From Porphyromonas bennonis DSM 23058 = JCM 16335 (GTDB lineage Bacteria; Bacteroidota; Bacteroidia; Bacteroidales; Porphyromonadaceae), in contig NZ_AQWR01000005.1 of NCBI RefSeq assembly GCF_000375645.1, forward strand, positions 168 to 64,167: a stretch of 64,000 nucleotides of DNA, read 5' to 3'. A model generated the notes under the pieces. It was not told the origin of the DNA. It searched no databases and saw only the letters and a program-made list of their open reading frames with translations. Position 1 is the first letter of the stretch. Each line of letters starts with the position of its first letter. Below, in pieces: positions 46,700-55,547 of this stretch. Both the position numbers and the translations under genes were made by a program.

Positions 46700-49096
46700 A
46701 TGCGTGTGCTAAAGTTTGGGGGCAAGTCCCTCGCTAATGGGGAGCCCCTCCGTCTCTCCCTCCGGATCATCCAAGACGTTGTCGCAAGTGACGAAACCCC
46801 ACCCTTAGTCATCGTCTCTGCTCGTGGCAAGACGACAGACCGACTCCTCGAGTTGGCTCACCTCGCCGAGGCCGGGGAGCCCTGGCGGGAGAGCTACCGA
46901 CAGCTCCTCTCTGACCAGGGGGAGGGAACGGAAGGGCTGTCAGATCGACTTACCCGACTCCTCGAGGGAATAGAGCTCCTGCGAGAGTGCAGTGCTAAGA
47001 CGCTGGATGAGGTACTCTCCTTTGGCGAGCTCTTCTCCGCCCACCACATCGCCCGGCTCCTGTCCCACGCCCTACCGATCGACGCCGGGGACCTCATCGT
47101 CACCGACAGCTCCTACGGAGAGGCGAGTGTGGAGCTCAAGGAGTCGGAGGAAAAGACACGCAGCTACTTCGCTCACCTCCCAGCCGGCACACTCCCGATC
47201 GTGACCGGCTTCATCGCCCGAAGCGAGGACGGAACGCGAACCACCCTCGGAAGAAACGGAAGCAACTACACCGCTGCCCTCCTTGCCAACTTCCTCGATG
47301 CCACGCAGCTCGACAACTACAGCAATATCGACGGCATCTACTCTGCCCACCCGGGCATCGTCCTGTCGGCGCACAAGATCCCCGAGCTCTCCTACACCGA
47401 GGCGGCCGAGCTCTCCCAGCTTGGGGCTGAGATCCTCCACTACAAGACGATCGATCCACTTGCTGCCAAGCAGATCCCCCTCCGCATACTCGACTCCTTC
47501 AGCCCCGAGGGATGCCGCCAGGAGGGGACACTCGTCCATCTCCTCCCCTCCTCTCAGCAGGCAAGAGCCATTGCCGCCCTCTCCGGCAAGGCGCTGATCC
47601 ACTTCGAGCGGCACGAGATGAAGGGGTTACCCGGCTTCGACGCCAGGATCTTCTCCGTCCTCCGGGACGAGGGTATCAGCACCGGGATCATCTCCCAGGG
47701 ATCGACGGAGCGCGGTGTCGGCTTCGTCGTGGCGGAGAGTGAGGCTGATCACGCCGTGGCGTCACTTAGGCGAGAGTTTGACCGAGACATCCACCGTCCC
47801 ACGATCGAGGCGACGAAGGGACTCTCCGTCATTGCCCTCATCGGGGTAAGCCTCTCCGGCTTCGATCACCCCTACTCTGCCCTGATCCGAAACGGCATCA
47901 CGCCCCTACTGGTCAATAACGCCGTCACCGGCGACACGCTCTTCCTCCTCGTGCGTGACGAAGAGGTACCGAAGGCGCTCAATGTGATCCACGGGGAAAT
48001 GTTTGCCCACGCCAAGCGGATCCATGTCGCCTGTATCGGTCACGGTACAGTGGGTGGCGCCTTCCTCGACCGAGTGACTGAGGAGCGGGCGCGGATCCTC
48101 TCCGACAAGGCGGTCGATCTCCGCCTCTTCGCCATCGCCAGCAGCCGTCAGCTGCTCCTCGACCAAGAGGGCATCGGTACCGACTGGAGGGAGCGAAAGG
48201 CAGCCGCCCCAGCTTCCGAGGACCCGATCCGCGAGATCATCCACTATGCGGAGGCGAACTACCTTGAGAATGTTGTCGTCATCGACAACACCGCCTCGCC
48301 TGCCATCGCCGACCGCTACTGCGAGCTCGCTGAGCAGGGCTACGACCTCGTCTCTTCCAATAAGATCTTCAATACCGGTCCCTACCCTGACTACCTCCGA
48401 CTCCGTGAGATCCTGCGGGACCACCGCCGAACCTATAGGTATGAGACCAATGTGGGAGCCGGACTGCCCCTGATCGACAACCTCAGGCTCCTCCACCTCT
48501 CCGGAGATCGCATCACCCGTATTAGGGGGCTCTTCAGTGGCACGCTCGGGTATATCCTCTCCTCCCTCGGCGACCGCACCTCTTACGCTGAGGCGATCCG
48601 CTCCGCCGCCCGTCTCGGCTACTCAGAGCCGGACCCAAGGCAGGACCTCAATGGTCTCGACGTGGCGCGGAAGTTGCTCATCCTTGCCCGCGAGGTGGGC
48701 ATATCGGCAGAGATGTCGGACATAGAGGTGGAGGACTTAGTCCCCGAGACCCTCAGGGACTGCTCAGCGGAGCACTTCATGGAGCGACTGGATGAGACTC
48801 AGGTCTACTTCGAGAGCCTATCTGAGACCTCGCAGGGGGAGGTGCTGAGATATGTCGGGGAGCTGACCATCGGGGACAGCACCGATGCCGCCCGGCTTTC
48901 CTGCGGTCTCAGAAGTCTTCCCGCCGATAGCGCCCTCGGCTCAGTCAGTGGTGCGGACTCCTGCTTCGAGATCTATACCGAGAGCTATGGGGACCTTCCC
49001 TTTGTCATCCGCGGGGCCGGAGCAGGCGCGGAAGTGACTGCGCTCGGAGTCTTTGGGGACCTCCTAAGGATTGCCGACCGTGGCGAACTCTCCTGA
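46700..49096 (+). CDS. thrA: Bifunctional aspartokinase/homoserine dehydrogenase
   Basis: A 798-residue fusion: aspartokinase in the first 280 residues (MRVLKFGGKSLANGE, TLGRNGSNYTAALLA), two ACT-like domains to about 430, then homoserine dehydrogenase (GHGTVGGAFLDRV, YETNVGAGLPLIDNL, GLFSGTLGYILSSL, EPDPRQDLNGLDVARK). It feeds homoserine to MetX. Its place behind metY-metX under a Met-rich leader suggests the MetL role rather than the threonine role. Two kinase positions differ from E. coli ThrA: FGGKS for FGGTS and YSNIDG for WTDVDG. Confidence 0.95.
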   Translation: MRVLKFGGKSLANGEPLRLSLRIIQDVVASDETPPLVIVSARGKTTDRLLELAHLAEAGEPWRESYRQLLSDQGEGTEGLSDRLTRLLEGIELLRECSAKTLDEVLSFGELFSAHHIARLLSHALPIDAGDLIVTDSSYGEASVELKESEEKTRSYFAHLPAGTLPIVTGFIARSEDGTRTTLGRNGSNYTAALLANFLDATQLDNYSNIDGIYSAHPGIVLSAHKIPELSYTEAAELSQLGAEILHYKTIDPLAAKQIPLRILDSFSPEGCRQEGTLVHLLPSSQQARAIAALSGKALIHFERHEMKGLPGFDARIFSVLRDEGISTGIISQGSTERGVGFVVAESEADHAVASLRREFDRDIHRPTIEATKGLSVIALIGVSLSGFDHPYSALIRNGITPLLVNNAVTGDTLFLLVRDEEVPKALNVIHGEMFAHAKRIHVACIGHGTVGGAFLDRVTEERARILSDKAVDLRLFAIASSRQLLLDQEGIGTDWRERKAAAPASEDPIREIIHYAEANYLENVVVIDNTASPAIADRYCELAEQGYDLVSSNKIFNTGPYPDYLRLREILRDHRRTYRYETNVGAGLPLIDNLRLLHLSGDRITRIRGLFSGTLGYILSSLGDRTSYAEAIRSAARLGYSEPDPRQDLNGLDVARKLLILAREVGISAEMSDIEVEDLVPETLRDCSAEHFMERLDETQVYFESLSETSQGEVLRYVGELTIGDSTDAARLSCGLRSLPADSALGSVSGADSCFEIYTESYGDLPFVIRGAGAGAEVTALGVFGDLLRIADRGELS

Positions 49097-49232
49097 CAAA
49101 TTGTCGCTCTAAGTGAAGTATCGCTAATCACATAAAAATCAATCAATTACGACTGTAGAAAATACCCGCATAGCAGATACAAAAAACACCCACACATCAG
49201 TCTGGTAATCAGTAGATTGTGATCGGCCTCTT
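49097..49232. other. Gap between thrA and array 4, no feature seen
   Basis: AT-rich, with no hairpin, promoter box or reading frame that I can support. I see no obvious terminator for the metY-metX-thrA unit apart from the array that follows. Confidence 0.5.
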
Positions 49233-49314
49233 CTAATACCGGTATTAGCATCCACTATTACCGGTATTAGTGTCGACTAATACCGACTATAGTAATCACT
49301 AATACCGATATTAG
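49233..49314. repeat. 82-bp four-unit palindromic array, locus 4
   Basis: Units start at 49233, 49255, 49277 and 49299: CTAATACCGGTATTAG, CTATTACCGGTATTAG, CTAATACCGACTATAG and CTAATACCGATATTAG. Read in the direction of the neighbouring genes, its aberrant third unit is identical to the third unit of locus 1. It lies between thrA and the alaS promoter, 60 bp before the -7 box. Confidence 0.95.
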
Positions 49315-49374
49315 TCCGGAGGTGTAGTCTTATCGCATTTGTTTAGGGGGCTGAGTAAATTCTTTTTTCATTAG

Positions 49375-49382
49375 TATCTTTG
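49375..49382 (+). promoter_or_regulatory. Promoter -7 box of alaS
   Basis: TATCTTTG (TAnnTTTG) lies 70 bp before the alaS ATG. The leader in between carries a hairpin at 49397-49428. Confidence 0.6.
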
Positions 49383-49396
49383 TGAGAGAGAAACGA

Positions 49397-49428
49397 ATGA
49401 CTCCGCAAGTGGGAGGGAGCGGGGTCAT
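49397..49428 (+). promoter_or_regulatory. Hairpin in the alaS leader
   Basis: ATGACTCCGC (49397-49406) pairs with GCGGGGTCAT (49419-49428), ten base pairs with one G-T pair and a 12-nt purine-rich loop. It ends 24 bp before the alaS ATG. E. coli AlaRS represses its own gene by DNA binding; whether this structure serves self-control here is unknown. Confidence 0.45.
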
Positions 49429-49452
49429 ATTACTATGTGAGTTATTGCAGAA

Positions 49453-52089
49453 ATGAAAACGGTTAATGAAATCCGTCAGATGTACCTTGACTTCTTTGCA
49501 GAGCGAGGACATCATATCGTTCCCTCCGCTCCGATGGTCCTGCAGGGGGATCCGACCCTAATGTTTACCAATGCGGGGATGAATCAATTCAAGGACATCA
49601 TCCTGGGGAATGCTCCGAGGAAGTACCCGCGGGTAACCGACTCTCAGAAGTGCCTGCGCGTGAGCGGTAAGCACAATGACCTCTCCGCCGTAGGACACGA
49701 CACCTACCACCATACCATGTTTGAGATGCTGGGGAACTGGTCCTTCGGAGATTACTTCAAGCAGGAGATCATCCCGTGGGCGTGGGAGCTGCTGACGGAG
49801 GTATACGGGCTGCCCAAGGATCGGCTCTATGTCACCATCTTTGAGGGAGCACCTCAGGAGGGTCTGGAGCGTGATCAGGAGGCATATGATGCCTGGGCAA
49901 AGCTGCTGCCGGAGGAGAGGATACTTAATGGTAACAAGCACGATAACTTCTGGGAGATGGGCGAGACCGGTCCCTGCGGCCCCTGCTCGGAGATCCATAT
50001 CGACCTGAGGAGCGAGGAAGAGATCGCCCGCATCCCCGGCAGAGACCTCGTCAATCAGGACGACCCGCTGGTGATCGAGATCTGGAACCTCGTCTTCATG
50101 CAGTACAATCGCATGGCAGACGGTCACCTCGAGGCTCTGCCCCACCACGTCATCGATACAGGCATGGGACTGGAGCGCCTCTGTATGGCGATGCAGGGGA
50201 AGAAGTCCAATTACGACACTGATGTCTTCCAACCACTCATCGGCAAGGTCGCAGAGATCTCCGGCGTGACCTATGGTTCGTCGGAGAAGACCGACGTAGC
50301 TATGCGTGTGATCGCCGACCACATAAGAGCGATAGCCTTTGCCATTACCGACGGACAGCTGCCCTCCAGTACGAGAGCGGGCTACGTTATCCGCCGAATC
50401 CTCCGGCGCGCGGTACGGTATGGCTACACTTTCCTCAATCTCAAGGAGCCCTTTATGTACCTCCTTATCCCCACCCTCGTGGAGAGCATGGGCGGACACT
50501 ACACAGAACTGGTGGCTCAGCAGGAGCTGATCACTCGCGTGACAAAGCAGGAGGAGAGTGCCTTCCTCAGGACCCTCTCTACCGGCATAGAGATGCTGCA
50601 GTCTCACATAGATGAGTCCAAGAAGAAGGGAGAGAAGACGCTATCCGGCGAGATCATCTTCGAGCTCTACGACACCTATGGCTTCCCGGCAGACCTTACG
50701 GAGCTGATCCTGGAGGAGCAGGGTATGGAGGCCGACCTAAAGGGCTTCGACAGCGAGATGGCGAAGCAGAAGGAGCGCGCCCGTAAGGCTCAGCACACCG
50801 AGACTGGCGACTGGCAGTGGATCGGAGATCAGGAGACAGAGACCACTTTCGTCGGCTATGAGATGCACGAGGCGCAGACTCGGATCGTCCGGTACCGCCA
50901 GGTGACGCAGAATGGAAAGAAGAGCTATCAGGTGGTCCTCGAGACAACGCCCTTCTACGCCGAGATGGGCGGCCAGGTGGGCGACACAGGTACTCTCATC
51001 GGCGAGGAGGATCAGGAGAGGATCAAGGTCCTCGATACGATCCAGGAGAATAACCTGCCGATGCTTCTGGTGGATAAGTTGCCCACCGATCCTCATCAGG
51101 ACTTCCTCGCCTCTATCGACAGCGAGCGCAGGTATAACATCGAGCGCAATCACACTGCTACCCATCTGCTGGACCATGCCCTGAGGACACTATTCGGGGA
51201 CATGACGGAGCAAAAGGGCTCCCTCGTGAGCGATCGTGTACTGAGTTACGACTTTGCCCACTTCGAGAAGATGACGAAGAAGGAGATCCGAGAGGTGGAG
51301 CGGATGGTCAATGAGGCAATCCAAGCAGACTACCAGCGGGTCGAGCATAGGGACGTACCGATCTCTAAGGCGAAGGAGATGGGAGCCATTGCCCTCTTCG
51401 GAGAGAAATATGGGGACTACGTCCGGGTAATGCAATTTGGAGACAGTATTGAGCTCTGTGGTGGCTGCCATGCTCCGTCGACCGGGGTACTGGGGAGCTT
51501 CCACATCACCCAAGAGACCTCCGTGGCAGCGGGTGTGCGCCGTATCTTTGCCGTCACCGGTCCCGCTGCTCTCGACTATGTACACGAGCTGGAGGATACG
51601 ATCGAGAGTGTGAAGAGCTACTTCGGCGGTGGCAACCTGATCTCAGCGATCAAGAAGGTGCTGGAGGAGAATCACACTCTCTCTGCCGAGGTGAAGCAGG
51701 CTTATGAGCGTGAGAAGGGGAGCCTGATCAGTCGTCTGCAGAAGCACTATGAGCTGGTGGATGGTGTGAAGGTGATTCGACCTGACGTAGCGATCCCGTC
51801 TGCTCTGGCGAAGGACATTGCCTTCGGGCTCAAGCAGGTTCTGGACGGCGACTATGTCTTCGTGAGCGGTTCTAAGGATGAGGGCAAGGCACTCCTTACC
51901 GTGCTGATCAGCGATGGTCTCGTGGAGAAGGGGTATAACGCCGGCAAGTTGGTCAAGGCTGCCGGTCAATTCATCCAAGGCGGTGGCGGCGGGCAGCCCT
52001 CTCTCGCTACGGCGGGTGGGAAACGGCCGGAGGGACTACCTGAGGCTGTTGATTTTGTTCTGGGAGAGCTGGGACTGAAGAAGGAGTAA
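49453..52089 (+). CDS. alaS: Alanyl-tRNA synthetase
   Basis: An 878-residue class II synthetase. Residues 1-450 hold the catalytic and tRNA-recognition parts (FTNAGMNQFKDIILG, GETGPCGPCSEIHID). The editing domain has HTATHLLDHALR and the metal-binding CGGCHAPSTG. The C-Ala end with GGGGGQPSLATAGGK closes the protein. The editing residues are intact. It is followed by aroB after 5 bp. Confidence 0.98.
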   Translation: MKTVNEIRQMYLDFFAERGHHIVPSAPMVLQGDPTLMFTNAGMNQFKDIILGNAPRKYPRVTDSQKCLRVSGKHNDLSAVGHDTYHHTMFEMLGNWSFGDYFKQEIIPWAWELLTEVYGLPKDRLYVTIFEGAPQEGLERDQEAYDAWAKLLPEERILNGNKHDNFWEMGETGPCGPCSEIHIDLRSEEEIARIPGRDLVNQDDPLVIEIWNLVFMQYNRMADGHLEALPHHVIDTGMGLERLCMAMQGKKSNYDTDVFQPLIGKVAEISGVTYGSSEKTDVAMRVIADHIRAIAFAITDGQLPSSTRAGYVIRRILRRAVRYGYTFLNLKEPFMYLLIPTLVESMGGHYTELVAQQELITRVTKQEESAFLRTLSTGIEMLQSHIDESKKKGEKTLSGEIIFELYDTYGFPADLTELILEEQGMEADLKGFDSEMAKQKERARKAQHTETGDWQWIGDQETETTFVGYEMHEAQTRIVRYRQVTQNGKKSYQVVLETTPFYAEMGGQVGDTGTLIGEEDQERIKVLDTIQENNLPMLLVDKLPTDPHQDFLASIDSERRYNIERNHTATHLLDHALRTLFGDMTEQKGSLVSDRVLSYDFAHFEKMTKKEIREVERMVNEAIQADYQRVEHRDVPISKAKEMGAIALFGEKYGDYVRVMQFGDSIELCGGCHAPSTGVLGSFHITQETSVAAGVRRIFAVTGPAALDYVHELEDTIESVKSYFGGGNLISAIKKVLEENHTLSAEVKQAYEREKGSLISRLQKHYELVDGVKVIRPDVAIPSALAKDIAFGLKQVLDGDYVFVSGSKDEGKALLTVLISDGLVEKGYNAGKLVKAAGQFIQGGGGGQPSLATAGGKRPEGLPEAVDFVLGELGLKKE

Positions 52090-52094
52090 ATGCT

Positions 52095-53135
52095 ATGGAG
52101 TCCCCGCTCCGCTATATTCTCTTCGACAACCTTGAGGAGCTTAGGACCCGACTTCGGTCACTGACGTCAGGTCGACGGGCGATCTGGGTAACTGAGAGCA
52201 ATTGTGCCGACCTTTGCCTTGATCGGATCGGGATAGAGTCCGCTGACATTGTGCTTCCTCCCGGTGAGGAGGCAAAGACGGCTGAGCAGCTGCTCCGCCT
52301 CTGGAGCGGACTGACCGATCTGGGAGCGACCCGAGGAGATCTGATGATAGCGGTCGGTGGTGGGGCGCTGTTGGACGTGGCGGGACTCTCCGCTGCGACC
52401 TACAAGCGTGGGATGGGGCTGGTCTATGTCCCGACCACCCTGCTGGCGGATGTGGATGCCTCTATTGGCGGTAAGACAGCGATAGATTTTGAGGGCGTGA
52501 AGAATGGCGTTGGGACCTTCTATACCCCCGAGGAGGTGCTGATAACGCCCGCCTTTCTCTCCACACTCCCTGAGCTGGAGCTACTCTCCGGCTGGGGCGA
52601 GATCCTGAAGTATTCTATGCTGGCGGGCTTCTCCGTGGATGAGGACGTGTGGGGGACGGCTGAGGTAGCCCCTTCGCTTACCCGACGATGTATTGACTAC
52701 AAGATAGAGGTGGTCGCTTCGGATCCGCTGGACAAGGGCGGCAAAAGACAGTTCCTCAACCTTGGTCACACCCTTGGTCACGCGTTGGAGGCGCTTCATC
52801 TTAGCAAGGGCGAGCCGGCGCCACACGGTATCGCCGTGGCTGCTGGACTGGTGATGGAGGGGTACTTGTCACTACGGAGGGATCGACTGCCACAGGAGGA
52901 TCTGATGCGACTGGCGAGAGTAGTAAGGGATTACTTCCCTCCCGTCTCTGTCCTCTGTACGGAGTATGAGCAGATCCATACGCTTGCCCAACAGGACAAG
53001 AAGCTTCGCTCGGCAGAGGAGGGTATCCCGGTGGTGATGCTGGATGGTATCGGTAAGCCTGCCCCTGCGGAGTTTTTTTCACTCAAGGAGCTGGATGAGG
53101 CGATCGACTTTTACCGAGACTTTATGCAGATATAA
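52095..53135 (+). CDS. aroB: 3-dehydroquinate synthase
   Basis: A 346-residue NAD- and zinc-dependent enzyme, second step of the shikimate pathway. AVGGGALLDVAGLSAATYKRGM, VPTTLLADVDASIGGKTAIDF and NLGHTLGHALEAL are diagnostic, with the metal ligands Glu and His in place. It lies between alaS and the Sua5/TsaC gene, 2 bp from the latter. Confidence 0.96.
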   Translation: MESPLRYILFDNLEELRTRLRSLTSGRRAIWVTESNCADLCLDRIGIESADIVLPPGEEAKTAEQLLRLWSGLTDLGATRGDLMIAVGGGALLDVAGLSAATYKRGMGLVYVPTTLLADVDASIGGKTAIDFEGVKNGVGTFYTPEEVLITPAFLSTLPELELLSGWGEILKYSMLAGFSVDEDVWGTAEVAPSLTRRCIDYKIEVVASDPLDKGGKRQFLNLGHTLGHALEALHLSKGEPAPHGIAVAAGLVMEGYLSLRRDRLPQEDLMRLARVVRDYFPPVSVLCTEYEQIHTLAQQDKKLRSAEEGIPVVMLDGIGKPAPAEFFSLKELDEAIDFYRDFMQI

Positions 53136-53137
53136 AT

Positions 53138-53743
53138 ATGAAGAAGAGAATAGACGAAGAGCTGGAAGAGATGCCCCGCTGGGATCTGGAGGACCTGAGC
53201 GAGGCTGTCGCTACGCTGAAGCGTGGAGGTCTGATCCTTTACCCCACAGACACCATATGGGGCATTGGGTGCGATGCGACTAATGCCGAGGCGGTGAGCC
53301 GGATCTTTGCTCTTAAGCAGAGAGATGATGCTAAGGCGCTCCTCTCTATCGTGTCCAGCGATGGGATGCTGGCACAAGTGGTCCGGACCATTCCGGACAT
53401 TGCCTACGATATGATGGATACGGCGACGAAGCCCCTGACGATCATCTATCCTGATGCCATTGGCCTCGCTCCTAACCTCCTTGCTGAGGATGGCAGCGCA
53501 GGCATCCGAGTGGTGGGAGATCACTTCTGTAAGAAAATGTGTGAGCGACTGGGCGGACCCATCGTGAGTACTTCAGCGAATATCTCCGGCAAGCCATCGC
53601 CCGCTGCCTTTGCGGATATCACGGACGAAGTGCGCAATGGAGTTGACTACGTCGTGAGGTATCGCCAAGAGGAGCAGACGAAACATGTGGCCTCCAACAT
53701 CATCAAGCTGGGACTGAGAGGCGAAGTAAAGGTGATCCGATAA
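53138..53743 (+). CDS. tsaC: L-threonylcarbamoyladenylate synthase (YrdC/Sua5 type)
   Basis: A 201-residue YrdC-domain protein without the C-terminal Sua5 domain. LKRGGLILYPTDTIWGIGCDA and STSANISGKPSP are characteristic. It makes threonylcarbamoyl-AMP, the donor used by TsaD (29824). The ClC gene starts right after its stop codon. Confidence 0.93.
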   Translation: MKKRIDEELEEMPRWDLEDLSEAVATLKRGGLILYPTDTIWGIGCDATNAEAVSRIFALKQRDDAKALLSIVSSDGMLAQVVRTIPDIAYDMMDTATKPLTIIYPDAIGLAPNLLAEDGSAGIRVVGDHFCKKMCERLGGPIVSTSANISGKPSPAAFADITDEVRNGVDYVVRYRQEEQTKHVASNIIKLGLRGEVKVIR

Positions 53744-55543
53744 ATGCAAGCTACAGAGGTAAAGTCACAACCCAGGAAGCCATTCTCCAATTGGCTCCAT
53801 AAGCACCTTCCTGAGGGGATGCCGGTGACGGCACTGGCACTCCTTACCGGTATCGCATGTGCGCTTGTCTCAGCGTTGCTGAAGTGGTTTGTCACCACGA
53901 TACAGCACTTCGTCATCGGGCTGAATACCCACACCGACCTTTATCTCTCCTACCTCATCACACCTGTGGTGGGGATCTTCCTCTGTGGTCTCTTTGTGAA
54001 GTACATCGTAAGAGACAATATCTCTCATGGGATCACCAGGGTGCTCTATGCGATCAGCCGTCGTCAGAGCCGGCTGAAGCCCCACAACACTTGGACCTCG
54101 GTCGTTGCCTCGTCCATTACTATCGGACTGGGCGGCTCTGTGGGAGCGGAGGCACCGATCGTGCTAACCGGTGCCGCCATAGGTAGCAATATAGGTCGGC
54201 TCTTCCATATGGAGCACCGAAACCTTATGCTCCTCGTGGGGTGCGGTGCCGCCGGCGCGATTGCGGGGATCTTCAAGGCACCGATCACCGGGCTGCTATT
54301 TGTCATCGAGGTGCTGATGATGGACTTTACTCTCACCAGCGTGATGCCTCTGATGATCTCATCCGTGACAGCAGCGACGGTTAGCTATCTGATCTTCGGT
54401 ATGGGTGCCCTCTTCCCTGTGATGGCCGAGGAGGCCTTTACCCTCAATAGACTACCCTACGTGGTTCTGCTCGGTCTCTGTTGCGGTGGTCTCTCACTCT
54501 ACTTTACCCGATGCTCCTCGTGGTTGGAGCGGAAACTTGGCGGAATCAGTACCTGGAGCGTCCGCTTTGTGATTGCGTCTCTGATCCTCAGCAGCCTGAT
54601 CTTCCTCCTCCCTCCTCTATATGGCGAGGGATACGACATCATATCAATGCTGATGAGCGATCACCCGGAGAGGATCTTGGAGGGGTCGCTGCTGGAGAAT
54701 GTCTCCGACCCATCCCATCGGAGCTTCATCCTCTTCCTCTTGGCAGCCATGCTACTTAAGATCTTCGCCACCGTGGCAACCAATTCCGGTGGCGGGTGCG
54801 GCGGAACCTTTGCCCCTACTCTCTTCGTAGGCGCTTTCCTGGGATTCTTCTTCTCCTACATCTGCGGTGAACTGGGCATTGAGACCTATCTGCCCCATCA
54901 AAACTTTACCCTCATGGGTATGGCGGGACTGATGGCGGGCGTTATGCATGCGCCGCTGACCGGGACCTTCCTCATTGCGGAGCTCTCAGGACAATACAAT
55001 CTCTTCCTTCCGCTCCTGATAGTGTCGCTGATTTCCTACGGCTTCATGCGGATCTTCACGAAGTACAATATCTACGCGATGCGACTAGGTGAAGAGGGGC
55101 AACTGGTGACGCACGAGAAGGACCGAGCAGTACTGACACTGATGGACGTGGAGGATGTGGTGGAGAAGAAATTCAAGACCCTGCATCCGGAAGAGACCCT
55201 CGGTGAGACAGTAAAGACCTTCACGGAGAGCCAGCGCAATATCTTCCCGGTACTGGACGATGATGACCACTTAGTGGGCATTGTGATGCTCGACAATATC
55301 CGAAACATTATGTTCCGCCCCGACCTATACGAGAGACTCCGAGTGAAGAAGTTTATGGTAGAGCCGGGGATCCGAATTAAAACGAATATGCAGATGGAGG
55401 ATGTGATGACCATCTTTGATGACTCTGGACTGTGGAATCTCCCGGTAGAGACTCCTGAGGGGAAGTATGTCGGCTTCATCTCCAAGTCGGCTATCCTCAA
55501 CGTCTACCGGAGAGTGCTTAACCTGAACTTTGGTGACGAATAA
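53744..55543 (+). CDS. ClC-family chloride channel/antiporter with CBS domains
   Basis: A 599-residue membrane protein with about ten helices to residue 440 and a pair of CBS domains from about 465 to the end. The glutamate-gate motif reads GAEAP (canonical GREGP), and the GGxFxP motif is GGTFAP. The first Ser-type selectivity motif GSGIP is not visible. Chloride/proton exchange is the usual role, but the anion is unproven. CBS domains may bind adenine nucleotides. Confidence 0.9.
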   Translation: MQATEVKSQPRKPFSNWLHKHLPEGMPVTALALLTGIACALVSALLKWFVTTIQHFVIGLNTHTDLYLSYLITPVVGIFLCGLFVKYIVRDNISHGITRVLYAISRRQSRLKPHNTWTSVVASSITIGLGGSVGAEAPIVLTGAAIGSNIGRLFHMEHRNLMLLVGCGAAGAIAGIFKAPITGLLFVIEVLMMDFTLTSVMPLMISSVTAATVSYLIFGMGALFPVMAEEAFTLNRLPYVVLLGLCCGGLSLYFTRCSSWLERKLGGISTWSVRFVIASLILSSLIFLLPPLYGEGYDIISMLMSDHPERILEGSLLENVSDPSHRSFILFLLAAMLLKIFATVATNSGGGCGGTFAPTLFVGAFLGFFFSYICGELGIETYLPHQNFTLMGMAGLMAGVMHAPLTGTFLIAELSGQYNLFLPLLIVSLISYGFMRIFTKYNIYAMRLGEEGQLVTHEKDRAVLTLMDVEDVVEKKFKTLHPEETLGETVKTFTESQRNIFPVLDDDDHLVGIVMLDNIRNIMFRPDLYERLRVKKFMVEPGIRIKTNMQMEDVMTIFDDSGLWNLPVETPEGKYVGFISKSAILNVYRRVLNLNFGDE

Positions 55544-55547
55544 GATA

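Noticed and set aside
49321-49452. T-box in the alaS leader
   Set aside because: No T-box sequence (UGGN in a 14-nt conserved element) is present, and T-boxes are not typical for this phylum.
49558-50607. 349-codon minus-strand reading frame opposite alaS
   Set aside because: alaS is unmistakable over its full length; the antisense frame shows no family motif.
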